From Leptotrichia sp. HSP-536 (GTDB taxonomy: Bacteria; Fusobacteriota; Fusobacteriia; Fusobacteriales; Leptotrichiaceae), in NCBI RefSeq assembly GCF_041199985.1, contig NZ_CP165647.1, positions 1,550,001 through 1,614,000 on the forward strand: DNA of 64,000 nt. The letters run 5' to 3'. Each line of letters begins with the position of its first letter. The first letter of the stretch is position 1. A model generated the notes under the pieces. The model ran no database searches, had not been told where the DNA came from, and saw only the letters and a list, made by a program, of their open reading frames with translations. This document shows positions 50,920-59,893 of the stretch, one piece after another. A program made the translations under genes and the position numbers.

Positions 50920-51444
50920 CTAATTTTTTAAATATTTTTTCAATTTATTGCTCACACTTCCTTTAAAATCTTCATAAGCTTTTTTCATTTCGGAATCATT
51001 TTCATGAATTTTTCCATTTTCATCCACATATCTTACAAGTTTTCCTTTAAAATCAAAATAATATTTTTTTTCTTTAACTGTATCTTCTGTTACAGATTCC
51101 AAATCATATTTTGTATACATTTCTTTAATATGTATAAAATATACTTTCCCATTTTTTAAATAATATTCTGTTTCTTCAGTAAAATCTGCATCAACTACAT
51201 TACTCGTATCAAAAATATCGACTATTTTTTTCAATTCATTCCCTTTATAATAATAATTAATTTCTTCTGAACCGCCATCTGTATCTAGCTCTTCAGTTTT
51301 AACAGTCAGCTTTTCCTTATCTGTCTTCTCCTTTTCACTTATTATTTCCTGAATCACTGGATTTTCCTTAACAGCAGCATTTACAACAACGTTAAATGTA
51401 AAAAAGCACAGCATTGCTAATACAAAATTCATTACTTTTTTCAT
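50920..51444 (-). CDS. Secreted hypothetical protein (paralogue of 10826-11359)
   Basis: A 174-residue protein with a signal peptide MKKVMNFVLAMLCFFTF...NAA, start behind AAAGGAGATG. The mature part has the same blocks as the 10826 protein: VIQEIISEKEKTDKEKLTVK, NYYYKGNELKKIVDIF, EYYLKNGKVYFIH and KKYYFDFKGKLVRYVDENGK, then IHENDS. These short aromatic strands look like repeated beta hairpins. Family not recognised. It precedes the Gfo/Idh gene, likely on one transcript. Confidence 0.7.
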   Translation of the reverse strand: MKKVMNFVLAMLCFFTFNVVVNAAVKENPVIQEIISEKEKTDKEKLTVKTEELDTDGGSEEINYYYKGNELKKIVDIFDTSNVVDADFTEETEYYLKNGKVYFIHIKEMYTKYDLESVTEDTVKEKKYYFDFKGKLVRYVDENGKIHENDSEMKKAYEDFKGSVSNKLKKYLKN

Positions 51445-51483
51445 AAAATCATCTCCTTTTATATAACAATTTTTATTTTAAAT

Positions 51484-52305
51484 TTACTTATTCAAAGCAT
51501 ATTTTTTAATCGCTTTTGCCACTCCATCGTTTTCATTGGTGTCAGTTATATATTTAGCGGCGTTTTTTGCTAATTTGGAAGCATTTCCCATTGCAACCCC
51601 ATAATTTGCATATTCAAGCATTTCAACATCGTTATTTCCATCACCTATTGCCATTACTTCTTCCTGCTTTATTCCCAGTTTTTCTGCTAAATTCTTTAAT
51701 CCAGTTCCTTTATTATAGCCTTTTGGCAATACTTCATAAACATAAGACTGACTTAATACGCCTTCGTATCTCTCTTTTATCGTATCTTCATATTCTGTCT
51801 GAAATTTTTTCATTTCTTCTGGATCTCCTAAAAACATAACTTTGACTATTTTGTATTTCCCACTTTTCGCTTCTTCCAAAGTTATATCTGTAATGTCCGA
51901 AAATACAAACTGAGCGTCCATAATAAGCTCTTTAGTTGGTTTTCTACCAATATTAAAATAATGCATTTCATCAACTAATGTAAAATTTATGTCATATTTT
52001 TCAGAAAATTTATATAAATGTTCCATATCGTCAGGTGTAATTTCTGCACATTCTATCAGTTCCCAGTCTTTTGTTTTATGAACTGAACATCCATTATTTA
52101 AAATAACATATCCCTCCTGCTCCAGTTCTTGCAACCCAAGTTCTTTATAAAATGGCAAAATCCCATATAAAGGTCTGCCTGTACACAATACAATCTTTAT
52201 ACCAGCTTCTATTGCTTCGTGAATTGCTTCCTTTTGTGCTTTTTCAATGTGCTTTTTCTCATTTAACAAAGTTCCATCCATATCAATTGCAATTAATTTT
52301 ATCAT
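51484..52305 (-). CDS. Cof-type HAD phosphatase (YidA-like)
   Basis: A 273-residue HAD hydrolase with a C2 cap. IAIDMDGTLLNEKKHIEK at the start holds the nucleophile D8 and D10; VLCTGRPL is motif II, KGYNKGTGLKNLAEKLGI contains the motif III lysine, and AIGDGNNDVEMLEYANYGVAMGNA is motif IV. Such enzymes dephosphorylate sugar phosphates, PLP or FMN. It is a single gene between the pyr cluster and the secreted protein. Substrate not predictable. Confidence 0.9.
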   Translation of the reverse strand: MIKLIAIDMDGTLLNEKKHIEKAQKEAIHEAIEAGIKIVLCTGRPLYGILPFYKELGLQELEQEGYVILNNGCSVHKTKDWELIECAEITPDDMEHLYKFSEKYDINFTLVDEMHYFNIGRKPTKELIMDAQFVFSDITDITLEEAKSGKYKIVKVMFLGDPEEMKKFQTEYEDTIKERYEGVLSQSYVYEVLPKGYNKGTGLKNLAEKLGIKQEEVMAIGDGNNDVEMLEYANYGVAMGNASKLAKNAAKYITDTNENDGVAKAIKKYALNK

Positions 52306-52356
52306 ACTTTTTTCTTCCTTTCTTCATTCTGATTAAAATTACAATATTAGTGTACT

Positions 52357-52986
52357 TTATTTTCCCCATTTTTCAGGATTTTTACTCCATTCCAAAGCAA
52401 TTTCCGCTTCATTTTGTGTCAAATAATCAGTTTGTGCTAATAATCTTATTAAAACATCAAAATTTGAAAGCGAACTGAACTTGCAGTTATATTTCACATA
52501 ATTTTCTTTTGCACTGTCAAATCCGTAAGAAAAAATCGATTTTACTTCCAGTTCCCTTACTTCTTCCTTTTGCAGTACATCAACTGCTATAAGGCTACTC
52601 TTTCCTGTTGTGATTAAATCCTCAATTACAACAACTTTTTTCCCTTTAACTTCTGGACCTTCAATTTGTTTTCCAGCACCATGATCTTTTGGTTTGTTTC
52701 TCACATATGCAAGTGGCTTTTTCATTCTGTCGGCGATAAATGAGGCCCAAGGAATTCCCGCTGTAGCCACTCCCACAATTACATCCACATCTTTATCAAT
52801 TCTTTCCACAAATGCTTCTACAATTGTGTCTCTTTCTTTAGAAAAACCTAAAACATAACGGTTATCACAGTAAATAGGGCTTTTTATTCCAGAAGCAAAT
52901 GTAAACGGCTCTCCTACGTTAATTTTCACTGCCTTTACATCAAATAATGCCTTCGCTACTTTTTCTTCTAATGTTAAATTCGTCAT
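52357..52986 (-). CDS. pyrE: Orotate phosphoribosyltransferase
   Basis: A 209-residue phosphoribosyltransferase; the ATG at 52984-52986 follows GAAAGGAAA. The PRPP-binding VVVIEDLITTGKSSL loop with adjacent acidic residues and the dimer-spanning RNKPKDHGAGKQIEG flexible loop are present. It converts orotate and PRPP to OMP. It is the last gene of the pyr cluster, about 60 bp behind pyrC. Confidence 0.95.
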   Translation of the reverse strand: MTNLTLEEKVAKALFDVKAVKINVGEPFTFASGIKSPIYCDNRYVLGFSKERDTIVEAFVERIDKDVDVIVGVATAGIPWASFIADRMKKPLAYVRNKPKDHGAGKQIEGPEVKGKKVVVIEDLITTGKSSLIAVDVLQKEEVRELEVKSIFSYGFDSAKENYVKYNCKFSSLSNFDVLIRLLAQTDYLTQNEAEIALEWSKNPEKWGK

Positions 52987-53047
52987 AATTTTATTTCCTT
53001 TCATGTTTCAAATTTTGATTTTATTCTTTATAATTTAATTTTCAAAT

Positions 53048-54322
53048 TTAATCATAAAATTCAATTTCTTTTCCATTTTTCACATTTTCTTGAATTTTAC
53101 CATTTTCATAAACAATTTTTCCATTTACAATTGTCATTGTATTTTTTCCTTTTAATTTCCAATTCTCATAAGGCGTCCATCCACATTTTGACTCAATCGT
53201 GTCATCTACACCGACAATCCATTCCTTCTGTGTATCTACAACTATTATATCTGCAAAATATCCTTCCTGCAGTTTCCCTCTTTTTAAAATTTTCATTATC
53301 CTAGCAGGATTTTCACACATTAACTTCTGAATCATTTCAAGTGAAATTTTTCCTTCATTATAGGCATTTATCATAAGAGCAAGCGAAGTTTCAACTCCCG
53401 GCATGCCAAAAGTAACTTTTTCCAATTTTTCTTCGATTAAATGCGGTGCGTGGTCAGTCCCAATTGTATCTATTTCTCCACGATTTATAGCTTCCCACAA
53501 AAATTCATTGTCAGATTTTTCCCTTAATTCAGGTTTCATTCTTAAAAGCATTTTGTTTCGCTCTGTACTTTCTCGAATTTCAGTATTTAAAAACAAATGA
53601 TGTGGCGTAACTTCTGCATAAACTGGATGTTTTTCTGTATTCAGATTTCCATCTTTTTTAGCATTTATAACTTTTTTCAATTCTTCTGCCGATGGGATAT
53701 GACATACATAAAGTCCTTTTCCATAATTTTTATTGAGTTCTATTGCTTTGTCAATCATTTCATGCTCTGCGTGAACTAGTACTAATTTAGAATTTTCAAA
53801 GACTTTCTTCAAAATTTCATCATCTTCAATAAGCATTTCTCCAGTCGTAACATTCATAAAAATTTTTACTGTATTCGCTTCACTATTTTTCAAAATTTTT
53901 TTTATTTCCTCAATATTATCATTTTTACTCCCGCCAAAATGCAGTCCAAAATTTACAATTGACTTTTCACTTGCCAATTTTTTCTTTTCCTGTAAACTTT
54001 CCAATGTTGTGGTTGTCGGAATTGTATTTGGCATATCATAAAAAGTTGTAACTCCAGCTTTTGCACAAGCACGTGAACCTGTTTCAAAATCTTCCTTGTA
54101 CGTAATTCCAGGCTCTCTCATATGTGTATGAACATCAATAACTCCTGGCATTATCAATTTGTGATCAACATCAATAATTCTCACATTATCTTTACTTTCA
54201 AATTCTTTTACATCAATGTTTTCAGAAATTTTTTCAATAATTTCTCCATTTATCAAAATTTCAATTTTATTTCCAAAAATATCCATTCCATTTTTTAAAA
54301 CAATAATTTCTTTTTTTTTCAT
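53048..54322 (-). CDS. pyrC: Dihydroorotase
   Basis: A 424-residue class I dihydroorotase. GVIDVHTHMREPGITYKEDFETGSRAC contains the first zinc histidines; VHAEHE and ETPHHLFL-like VTPHHLFL supply later histidines, and GTDHAPHL the catalytic aspartate. It closes carbamoyl-aspartate to dihydroorotate. It sits between pyrF and pyrE on the minus strand. The class I sequence is closer to Firmicute PyrC than to E. coli PyrC. Confidence 0.94.
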   Translation of the reverse strand: MKKKEIIVLKNGMDIFGNKIEILINGEIIEKISENIDVKEFESKDNVRIIDVDHKLIMPGVIDVHTHMREPGITYKEDFETGSRACAKAGVTTFYDMPNTIPTTTTLESLQEKKKLASEKSIVNFGLHFGGSKNDNIEEIKKILKNSEANTVKIFMNVTTGEMLIEDDEILKKVFENSKLVLVHAEHEMIDKAIELNKNYGKGLYVCHIPSAEELKKVINAKKDGNLNTEKHPVYAEVTPHHLFLNTEIRESTERNKMLLRMKPELREKSDNEFLWEAINRGEIDTIGTDHAPHLIEEKLEKVTFGMPGVETSLALMINAYNEGKISLEMIQKLMCENPARIMKILKRGKLQEGYFADIIVVDTQKEWIVGVDDTIESKCGWTPYENWKLKGKNTMTIVNGKIVYENGKIQENVKNGKEIEFYD

Positions 54323-54377
54323 TTTTATTCTCCAATTTTACTATTTTTACAATTTATAATTACTTTTGATAGTTTTT

Positions 54378-55121
54378 TTAAATTAAAGCTTCAGAAATTT
54401 CTTCCAAAATCAATCTTGCACTTTCCACAGGATTTTCAGCCTTAGTTATTGGACGCCCAACTACAAGAAAATCCACTCCCTGTCTTATCGCATCTGCTGG
54501 TGTCATAATCCGTGTCTGGTCATCATCACTTTTCCCATCAGCATTTAATGTAAATTTAGGACGCACACCTGGACAAACTGTCACAAAATCCTTCCCTAAT
54601 TTCTCTTTCACATCTTTTGCCTCCTGTGGCGAACATACAATTCCATGCATTCCGCTATTTCTAGCAAGTGTAGCAAGATTTAAAACAATTTCCTCCAATT
54701 TTAGTTTACTTTTAAACATTTCAAAAATATCATTTTCTCCCAAGTTTGTCAAAATCGTAACTCCAATTAAAAGACTTTCTGATTTACTTTCCTTAACTAA
54801 TTCAGCAACTTCCTTCATAGTTTTACTTCCATTTGAGCAATGGATATTAAACATAAACACATTTTTTTTAATAGCATTCGCACAAGCCATTTTCACAGTA
54901 TTTGTAATATCGTGAAATTTCAAGTCTAAAAATACTTTCTTTCCATTTTCATGCAAGTAATCAACTAATTTTCCATCTGTATTAAGATAACTTTCCAGCC
55001 CAACTTTGTACATAGAAATATTATCTCCCAGTTCTTCCACTAGCCTTTTCGCATTTTCCATATTATCATAATCCAATGCAACAAATATTCTTTCTTTTGC
55101 TTTTTCATCAATTCTAGCCAT
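54378..55121 (-). CDS. pyrF: Orotidine 5'-phosphate decarboxylase
   Basis: A 247-residue TIM-barrel decarboxylase. FLDLKFHDITNT is the catalytic D-K-D motif region; VTILTNLG, TVCPGVRP and FLVVGRPIT are conserved phosphate-binding strands. It makes UMP from OMP, the last step of the pathway. It follows the membrane-protein gene by 3 bases. Confidence 0.95.
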   Translation of the reverse strand: MARIDEKAKERIFVALDYDNMENAKRLVEELGDNISMYKVGLESYLNTDGKLVDYLHENGKKVFLDLKFHDITNTVKMACANAIKKNVFMFNIHCSNGSKTMKEVAELVKESKSESLLIGVTILTNLGENDIFEMFKSKLKLEEIVLNLATLARNSGMHGIVCSPQEAKDVKEKLGKDFVTVCPGVRPKFTLNADGKSDDDQTRIMTPADAIRQGVDFLVVGRPITKAENPVESARLILEEISEALI

Positions 55122-55124
55122 TTT

Positions 55125-55526
55125 TTAACTATCCTTTCTTTTAACTTTTCTTATTTCAAGCATTCCCATAAAAATTAAAATTAAAATTTCTAAAATAAAT
55201 ATCGGAATTGCAATAAAAACTCCTGTTTGTTTCAGATTAATCATTAATGCCGCCATCAGAACTTGCAAGACAAATATAACTCCCCAAGCTTTAAAGTGAA
55301 GTGTTATCTTGTAATTTTGATTATCTGAATCTACATTTATAACTTTTTTGGGAGTTTTCATTAAAAAATTATTATACATTTGAAGTGTTTGTTCTCCATA
55401 ATCTACATCAATCTCTGTTTTTCCATTAGATTTTACTTCTACAATTTTTTCATCATTTATTTTTAATTTAAAACTATCTCCTCCACCATTAGAAGATATT
55501 TTTGATTCTATAATTATTTTAGGCAT
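55125..55526 (-). CDS. Hypothetical membrane protein inside the pyr cluster
   Basis: A 133-residue protein. A hydrophilic N-terminal part with beta-strand character (IIIESKISSNGGGDSFKLKI, EIDVDYGEQTLQMYN) is followed by two membrane helices (about 77-95 and 100-120). No family recognised. It lies between pyrI and pyrF, only 3 bp from pyrF, so it is cotranscribed with the pyrimidine genes although it has no evident role in the pathway. Confidence 0.6.
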   Translation of the reverse strand: MPKIIIESKISSNGGGDSFKLKINDEKIVEVKSNGKTEIDVDYGEQTLQMYNNFLMKTPKKVINVDSDNQNYKITLHFKAWGVIFVLQVLMAALMINLKQTGVFIAIPIFILEILILIFMGMLEIRKVKRKDS

Positions 55527-55560
55527 TAAACTTTCCTTCCTTTAATCAACTATTCTTAAA

Positions 55561-56052
55561 TTATTGAATTTGTATTTCATCTTCCAAAATTATTTTTTCA
55601 CAGTAAAAACATTTATATTTTGTCTTTTCTTCCAAATTATTTTCATTTGAATTTTCAGAACCTTCCTTCACACGAATAAATTTCGTTTCAATATTTTCAT
55701 GATTTGAAATACATTTTGGATTATCACATTTCATAAGCCCTACAACTTTATCCAATTTATCTAATTTTGATTTTTCCACAACTTCATAATTATCAATTAT
55801 ATTTATTGTAACGTTTGGAGCAAGCAGTGAAATATTATTTAATTCCTTTTCTTCCAATATTTTTTCTTCAATTTTTATAATCCCTTTTCTTCCAAGTGAG
55901 CTGCTTGGCATATTTGTTGCAACTGTTATTCTTTCGCTGTATTCCTTTAATTTTAAGATTTCCACAATTGCAAAAACTTTTTCTGACGGGATATGGTCTA
56001 TTACAATTCCATTTTTTATTGCCCGTATCAGTAATTCTCTTCCTTCAGACAT
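55561..56052 (-). CDS. pyrI: Aspartate carbamoyltransferase regulatory chain
   Basis: A 163-residue PyrI. An N-terminal allosteric domain (IKNGIVIDHIPSEKVFAIVEIL) is followed by a zinc domain with four cysteines in two pairs: MKCDNPKCISNHE and YKCFYCEKI. It binds CTP/ATP and feedback-regulates PyrB. It directly follows pyrB with a gap of about 45 bp. Its presence shows the catalytic chain is of the class B allosteric type. Confidence 0.95.
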   Translation of the reverse strand: MSEGRELLIRAIKNGIVIDHIPSEKVFAIVEILKLKEYSERITVATNMPSSSLGRKGIIKIEEKILEEKELNNISLLAPNVTINIIDNYEVVEKSKLDKLDKVVGLMKCDNPKCISNHENIETKFIRVKEGSENSNENNLEEKTKYKCFYCEKIILEDEIQIQ

Positions 56053-56096
56053 AATCTTTCCCTTTCCAATATAATTTTCCTATTCTAAAAATAAAT

Positions 56097-57029
56097 TTAC
56101 AGAAAGAATTCCTTATCCTTCTTCAAAACAGTCATCATCATCGCCTGCCTTACAGGAATCCCATTTCTAGCCTGCTTAAAATATAAAGCATATTTTGTAT
56201 TGTCCAAATTTTTGTCAATTTCATCAACTCTTGGCAAAGGATGTAAAATTATCATATCGTCCTTACATTTTTTTTGAATATTTTCACGATTTATAATGTA
56301 AATTCCCTTCACTTTCTCATAGTCTTCAACATCTGGAAATCTCTCTTTCTGAATTCTAGTCATATAGAAAACATCAATTTTATCAAGACAGCCTCTGAAA
56401 TCCTCCAAAATTTCATATTTTATATTATGTTTTCTCAAATCTTCCAGTAAATAATCAGGCATTTGCAAGATTTGTGGCGCCACAAAATAAATCGTTGGAT
56501 TAAAATGTGTAAGTGCCTTTACCAGCGAATGAACTGTCCTTCCATATTTCAAATCTCCAACAAATGCAATTTGTAAATTCTCAAGCGCACCTTTTTCCTC
56601 CAGAATTGTATACAAATCAAGCAATGTCTGGCTAGGATGCTGATTAGAGCCATCTCCCGCATTAATAACAGGTTTTTTTGATGTTTCTGAAGCAAGTCGC
56701 GCCGCGCCGTCAAACGGATGACGCACAACAATCACATCTGAATACGCTTCCACCATTTTTATCGTATCCGTAAAAGATTCCCCTTTTTTTACAGATGACT
56801 GACTCACAGGCGGTAATGACAGGACATTTGCCCCAAGTCGCATTGCGGCAGATTCAAATGACATTTTAGTACGTGTACTTGGCTCAAAAAATAAAGTTGA
56901 AATAATTTTTCCATGCAAAAATTTCAATTTTTCTTCTTCCGAACAATTTTCAATTTTTCTTGCCAGTTCTAAAATATCAAGAATTTCATCTTTTCCCATA
57001 TCATTCATAGAAATAATATTTTCCACCAC
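56097..57029 (-). CDS. pyrB: Aspartate carbamoyltransferase catalytic chain
   Basis: A 310-residue transferase. FFEPSTRTKMSFESA is the carbamoyl-phosphate-binding motif, VVRHPFDGAARLASE and NAGDGSNQHPSQTLLDLYTI are conserved, and HPLPRVDEID near the C-terminus binds aspartate. It makes carbamoyl-aspartate, the committed step of pyrimidine synthesis. It is the first gene of the cluster pyrB-pyrI-membrane protein-pyrF-pyrC-pyrE; carAB and pyrD are not in the window. A repeat element (57055-57160) lies directly upstream, where the promoter is expected. Confidence 0.97.
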   Translation of the reverse strand: MVENIISMNDMGKDEILDILELARKIENCSEEEKLKFLHGKIISTLFFEPSTRTKMSFESAAMRLGANVLSLPPVSQSSVKKGESFTDTIKMVEAYSDVIVVRHPFDGAARLASETSKKPVINAGDGSNQHPSQTLLDLYTILEEKGALENLQIAFVGDLKYGRTVHSLVKALTHFNPTIYFVAPQILQMPDYLLEDLRKHNIKYEILEDFRGCLDKIDVFYMTRIQKERFPDVEDYEKVKGIYIINRENIQKKCKDDMIILHPLPRVDEIDKNLDNTKYALYFKQARNGIPVRQAMMMTVLKKDKEFFL

Positions 57030-57054
57030 TATCTCTCCCTTGAATTTTAATATT

Positions 57055-57160
57055 TATAGTCAATCCATTTAAAAATAAGAGTAAAAATATACAAAAACAA
57101 TGGATTGGTTGTAGATAACATCCTAACTTTCTACTCTCGTTTTAAACTAGAATTACTATA
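57055..57160. repeat. Dispersed palindrome-ended repeat, family B, copy 2
   Basis: Starts TATAGTCAATCC, ends with the 31 bases identical to the end of copy 1 (568-653). It also has an inner AATCCA/TGGATT pair. It lies between pyrB and the lipoprotein gene at 57340. Confidence 0.7.
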
Positions 57161-57339
57161 TTTTTCTTAAATTTATGATAACAAATTTTAATGGCATTTG
57201 CAAACTTTTATTTCATTTCAGATGTTATATAAAAATTCTAAATGATTATTATATTTTATTAAAAAAAAATTAAGAATATATAGAATATTGCAATATTTTT
57301 TGGTATAATTAAAAATAAATAATAAAATGGGGGAATATT

Positions 57340-58215
57340 ATGAAAAATTTAAAAATGAAAATTTTAGCATTACTTTTTTGTTTGATTTTTGCATGCACAA
57401 AGGAAAATATTGAAACAGACTTTTCTCAAATTGAAAAAAATGACAAAACGATAGCTATTGCATCATTTAATGCTCTTCGACTTGGAGAAAAACAGAAGGA
57501 TTATAAGGCATTTTCAAAAATTCTAGCAAATTTTGACTTGATTGGGCTGGAAGAAGTTATGAATGAAAAAGGGGTGAAAAAGGTTCAGGCATATTTACAA
57601 AAATTAACGAAAGAAAAATGGGATTATATAATTTCAGAAGACTCTGTTGGAAGTGAAAATTACAGGGAATATTATGCTTTTATTTATAGGCGTGATAAAT
57701 TTTTAGAAGCGAAAGGACTTGGATTTTATAAGGAAAAGGATGAAAATGAGTTTATGCGTGAACCTTATGGAGCTTATTTTAAGGCAGAAAATTTTGATTT
57801 TGTCTATATAATCGCTCATTCAGTTTTTGGAGACAAAGAAAAGCAGAGACTACTGGAAGCGGCAAATTATGTGAATGTTTATGAATATTTTTCAAAACTG
57901 ACTAATGAAGATGATATAATTATCGCAGGGGATTTTAATACAGCAGCAGACAATATGGCATTTAAAAATCTTTCTGATAAATACAACGTTTCCTATATTT
58001 TAGAGCCAAATGAGAATTTAACAACACTTTCAGACAATAAACTGGTAAGCTCATACGACAACTTTTTTATCAATTTAAAAAAGACAAAAGAATTTACTGG
58101 AAATTCTGGCGTTTATAACTTTATAAAAAATAATAATTATGCTATAATAAAAAAATATGTATCAGACCATTTGCCAATTTTTTCAGAATACTCGATAACA
58201 GAAGATTTAGATTGA
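57340..58215 (+). CDS. Lipoprotein with endonuclease/exonuclease/phosphatase fold
   Basis: A 291-residue protein starting behind GGGGAATATT. The signal peptide ends with a lipobox LIFAC, with C19 as the lipidated residue. The EEP (DNase I-like) fold follows: SFNALRLG with N44, LEEV with E72, RDKF and AHSVF in the middle, GDFNTA near 202 and SDHLPIF with the catalytic histidine near 281. Members cut DNA or hydrolyse phosphoesters such as sphingomyelin; a secreted, lipid-anchored form could be an extracellular nuclease. It is followed by a MATE gene on the same strand. Confidence 0.82.
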   Translation: MKNLKMKILALLFCLIFACTKENIETDFSQIEKNDKTIAIASFNALRLGEKQKDYKAFSKILANFDLIGLEEVMNEKGVKKVQAYLQKLTKEKWDYIISEDSVGSENYREYYAFIYRRDKFLEAKGLGFYKEKDENEFMREPYGAYFKAENFDFVYIIAHSVFGDKEKQRLLEAANYVNVYEYFSKLTNEDDIIIAGDFNTAADNMAFKNLSDKYNVSYILEPNENLTTLSDNKLVSSYDNFFINLKKTKEFTGNSGVYNFIKNNNYAIIKKYVSDHLPIFSEYSITEDLD

Positions 58216-58261
58216 ATATTTTAAAAATCGGCAGATAATTTATTTTTTAGAAAGGGGATTA

Positions 58262-59635
58262 ATGGAAAAGAAAAATTTAGATAAAAAACTGGTTTATAAG
58301 AAAGTGCTTACTATTGGACTCCCTGTAGCGATAGAAAATATGATTTATGCGCTTATGAACTTTATTGATATGTTTATGGTTGGAACTGAAAATGTGGCAC
58401 TTGGGCTAGGAACTGTTGCAGTTGCGGGACTGGGATTTGCAAATCAGATGTTTATGATTTTTATGACATCACTTTTTGGAATGAATAGCGGTGGTGGAAT
58501 TTTAGCGGCACAGTATTTTGGAAATAAAGATTATAAAAATTTGAAAAAATGTCTTGGAATAACGATAATTATAGGATTTTTATTTTCACTTTTATTCCTG
58601 TTTGCTGGACTATTCACACCAGAACTAGTAATTTCAATATTTACGAAAGATAAAAAAGTTATAAAGATAGGAGCAGAATATTTAAAAATTGTAGCTTGGA
58701 CTTATCCACTAGTAGGAATTGGATTTGCCTTTAATATGGAACTTCGTGCAATCGGAAAAACAAAATATTCCTTTTATTCAAGTCTCATCGGACTTTTAAT
58801 AAATGCCACTATAAATTATACACTAATTTTTGGGCATTTTGGATTTCCCGCAATGGGAGTACGTGGAGCAGCAATTGCTACTGTTATTGCAAGAATTATA
58901 AGCACAGGTTATATTATTTTCATAATTTACAAATTAAAATTACCAATTGCTGGAAAAATAAATGAATTATTTGATTTATCTTTAGAATTTTTTATAAAAG
59001 TTATGAAAATATCACTTCCTGTATTTATTCACGAAATACTATGGGTACTGGGAGCAAGCATGTATGTTGTAATTTTTGGAAGAATGGGAACCGATTTTGC
59101 AGCCTCTGTTCAAATTGTAAAATCTATAAGCAGCCTTGTATTAACGTTATTATTTGGTCTTTCAAGTGCAACAGCGGCTATAATTGGAAATGAAATTGGA
59201 GCAGGGAGAGAAGAAAAAGCCTACGATTATTCAATAATTCTTATAAAAGTAGCTATTATTTGCGGAATCCTTATTGGAATTTTTGTATTCCTTTTCAGCC
59301 CGATATTATTAACACTGATGAAAGTTAATCCACGAATTTACCCATTAACGCGAGAAATTATAGCAGCAGAAGTATTTGTAATTTTCATAAAAGCAATAAG
59401 TTTGCAATTATTAGTTGGAATACTACGTTCAGGAGGAGACACGCTTTGGACAATGTTTGTAGATTTAATACCCCTCTGGTTTATCGCAATTCCAATTACA
59501 TTTTTTGCTGGACTGCATTTAGGATTGCCAGTAGCATTTGTGTATTTAATTTCCTGCAGTGATGAAGTTATAAAAATAATTCCATGCTTAAAAAGATTAA
59601 AAAGTAAAAAATGGATAAATAATCTGGTAAACTAA
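58262..59635 (+). CDS. MATE-family multidrug efflux transporter
   Basis: A 457-residue membrane protein with twelve predicted helices in two related halves. IENMIYALMNFIDMFMVG at the N-terminus and the GMNSGGGILAAQYFG loop are MATE features, and PVFIHEILWVLGASMYVVIFG marks the second half. These exporters use a sodium or proton gradient to expel cationic drugs. It starts behind AGAAAGGGGATTA, 46 bp after the lipoprotein gene. Confidence 0.9.
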   Translation: MEKKNLDKKLVYKKVLTIGLPVAIENMIYALMNFIDMFMVGTENVALGLGTVAVAGLGFANQMFMIFMTSLFGMNSGGGILAAQYFGNKDYKNLKKCLGITIIIGFLFSLLFLFAGLFTPELVISIFTKDKKVIKIGAEYLKIVAWTYPLVGIGFAFNMELRAIGKTKYSFYSSLIGLLINATINYTLIFGHFGFPAMGVRGAAIATVIARIISTGYIIFIIYKLKLPIAGKINELFDLSLEFFIKVMKISLPVFIHEILWVLGASMYVVIFGRMGTDFAASVQIVKSISSLVLTLLFGLSSATAAIIGNEIGAGREEKAYDYSIILIKVAIICGILIGIFVFLFSPILLTLMKVNPRIYPLTREIIAAEVFVIFIKAISLQLLVGILRSGGDTLWTMFVDLIPLWFIAIPITFFAGLHLGLPVAFVYLISCSDEVIKIIPCLKRLKSKKWINNLVN

Positions 59636-59694
59636 GAGAATTTTTTATATTAAATAAACCTAAAAATTAAATAAAGTATAACTTTTATATCTAA

Positions 59695-59715
59695 TTTTAA
59701 AGTGATTTTACTGTA
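59695..59715. repeat. Half-copy of a TTTTAAAG...TTTTACTGTA repeat end
   Basis: Reverse complement TACAGTAAAATCACTTTAAAA fits the terminus of repeat families A and B. A matching partner end was not found. Confidence 0.35.
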
Positions 59716-59893
59716 AAAATTTCTAATAATAGACAGTAAACATTAAATTAATATGATTAACTAATAATTCTCAAACCAAATTAAATAATATATTACTGGA
59801 AATATATGAGAGAATATGGCAATATAAATTAATTTAACTTTTTAAATTAATAAGTTTTTCCAGCTAGCAGTTATAGAAAGGTAATATTGATAA

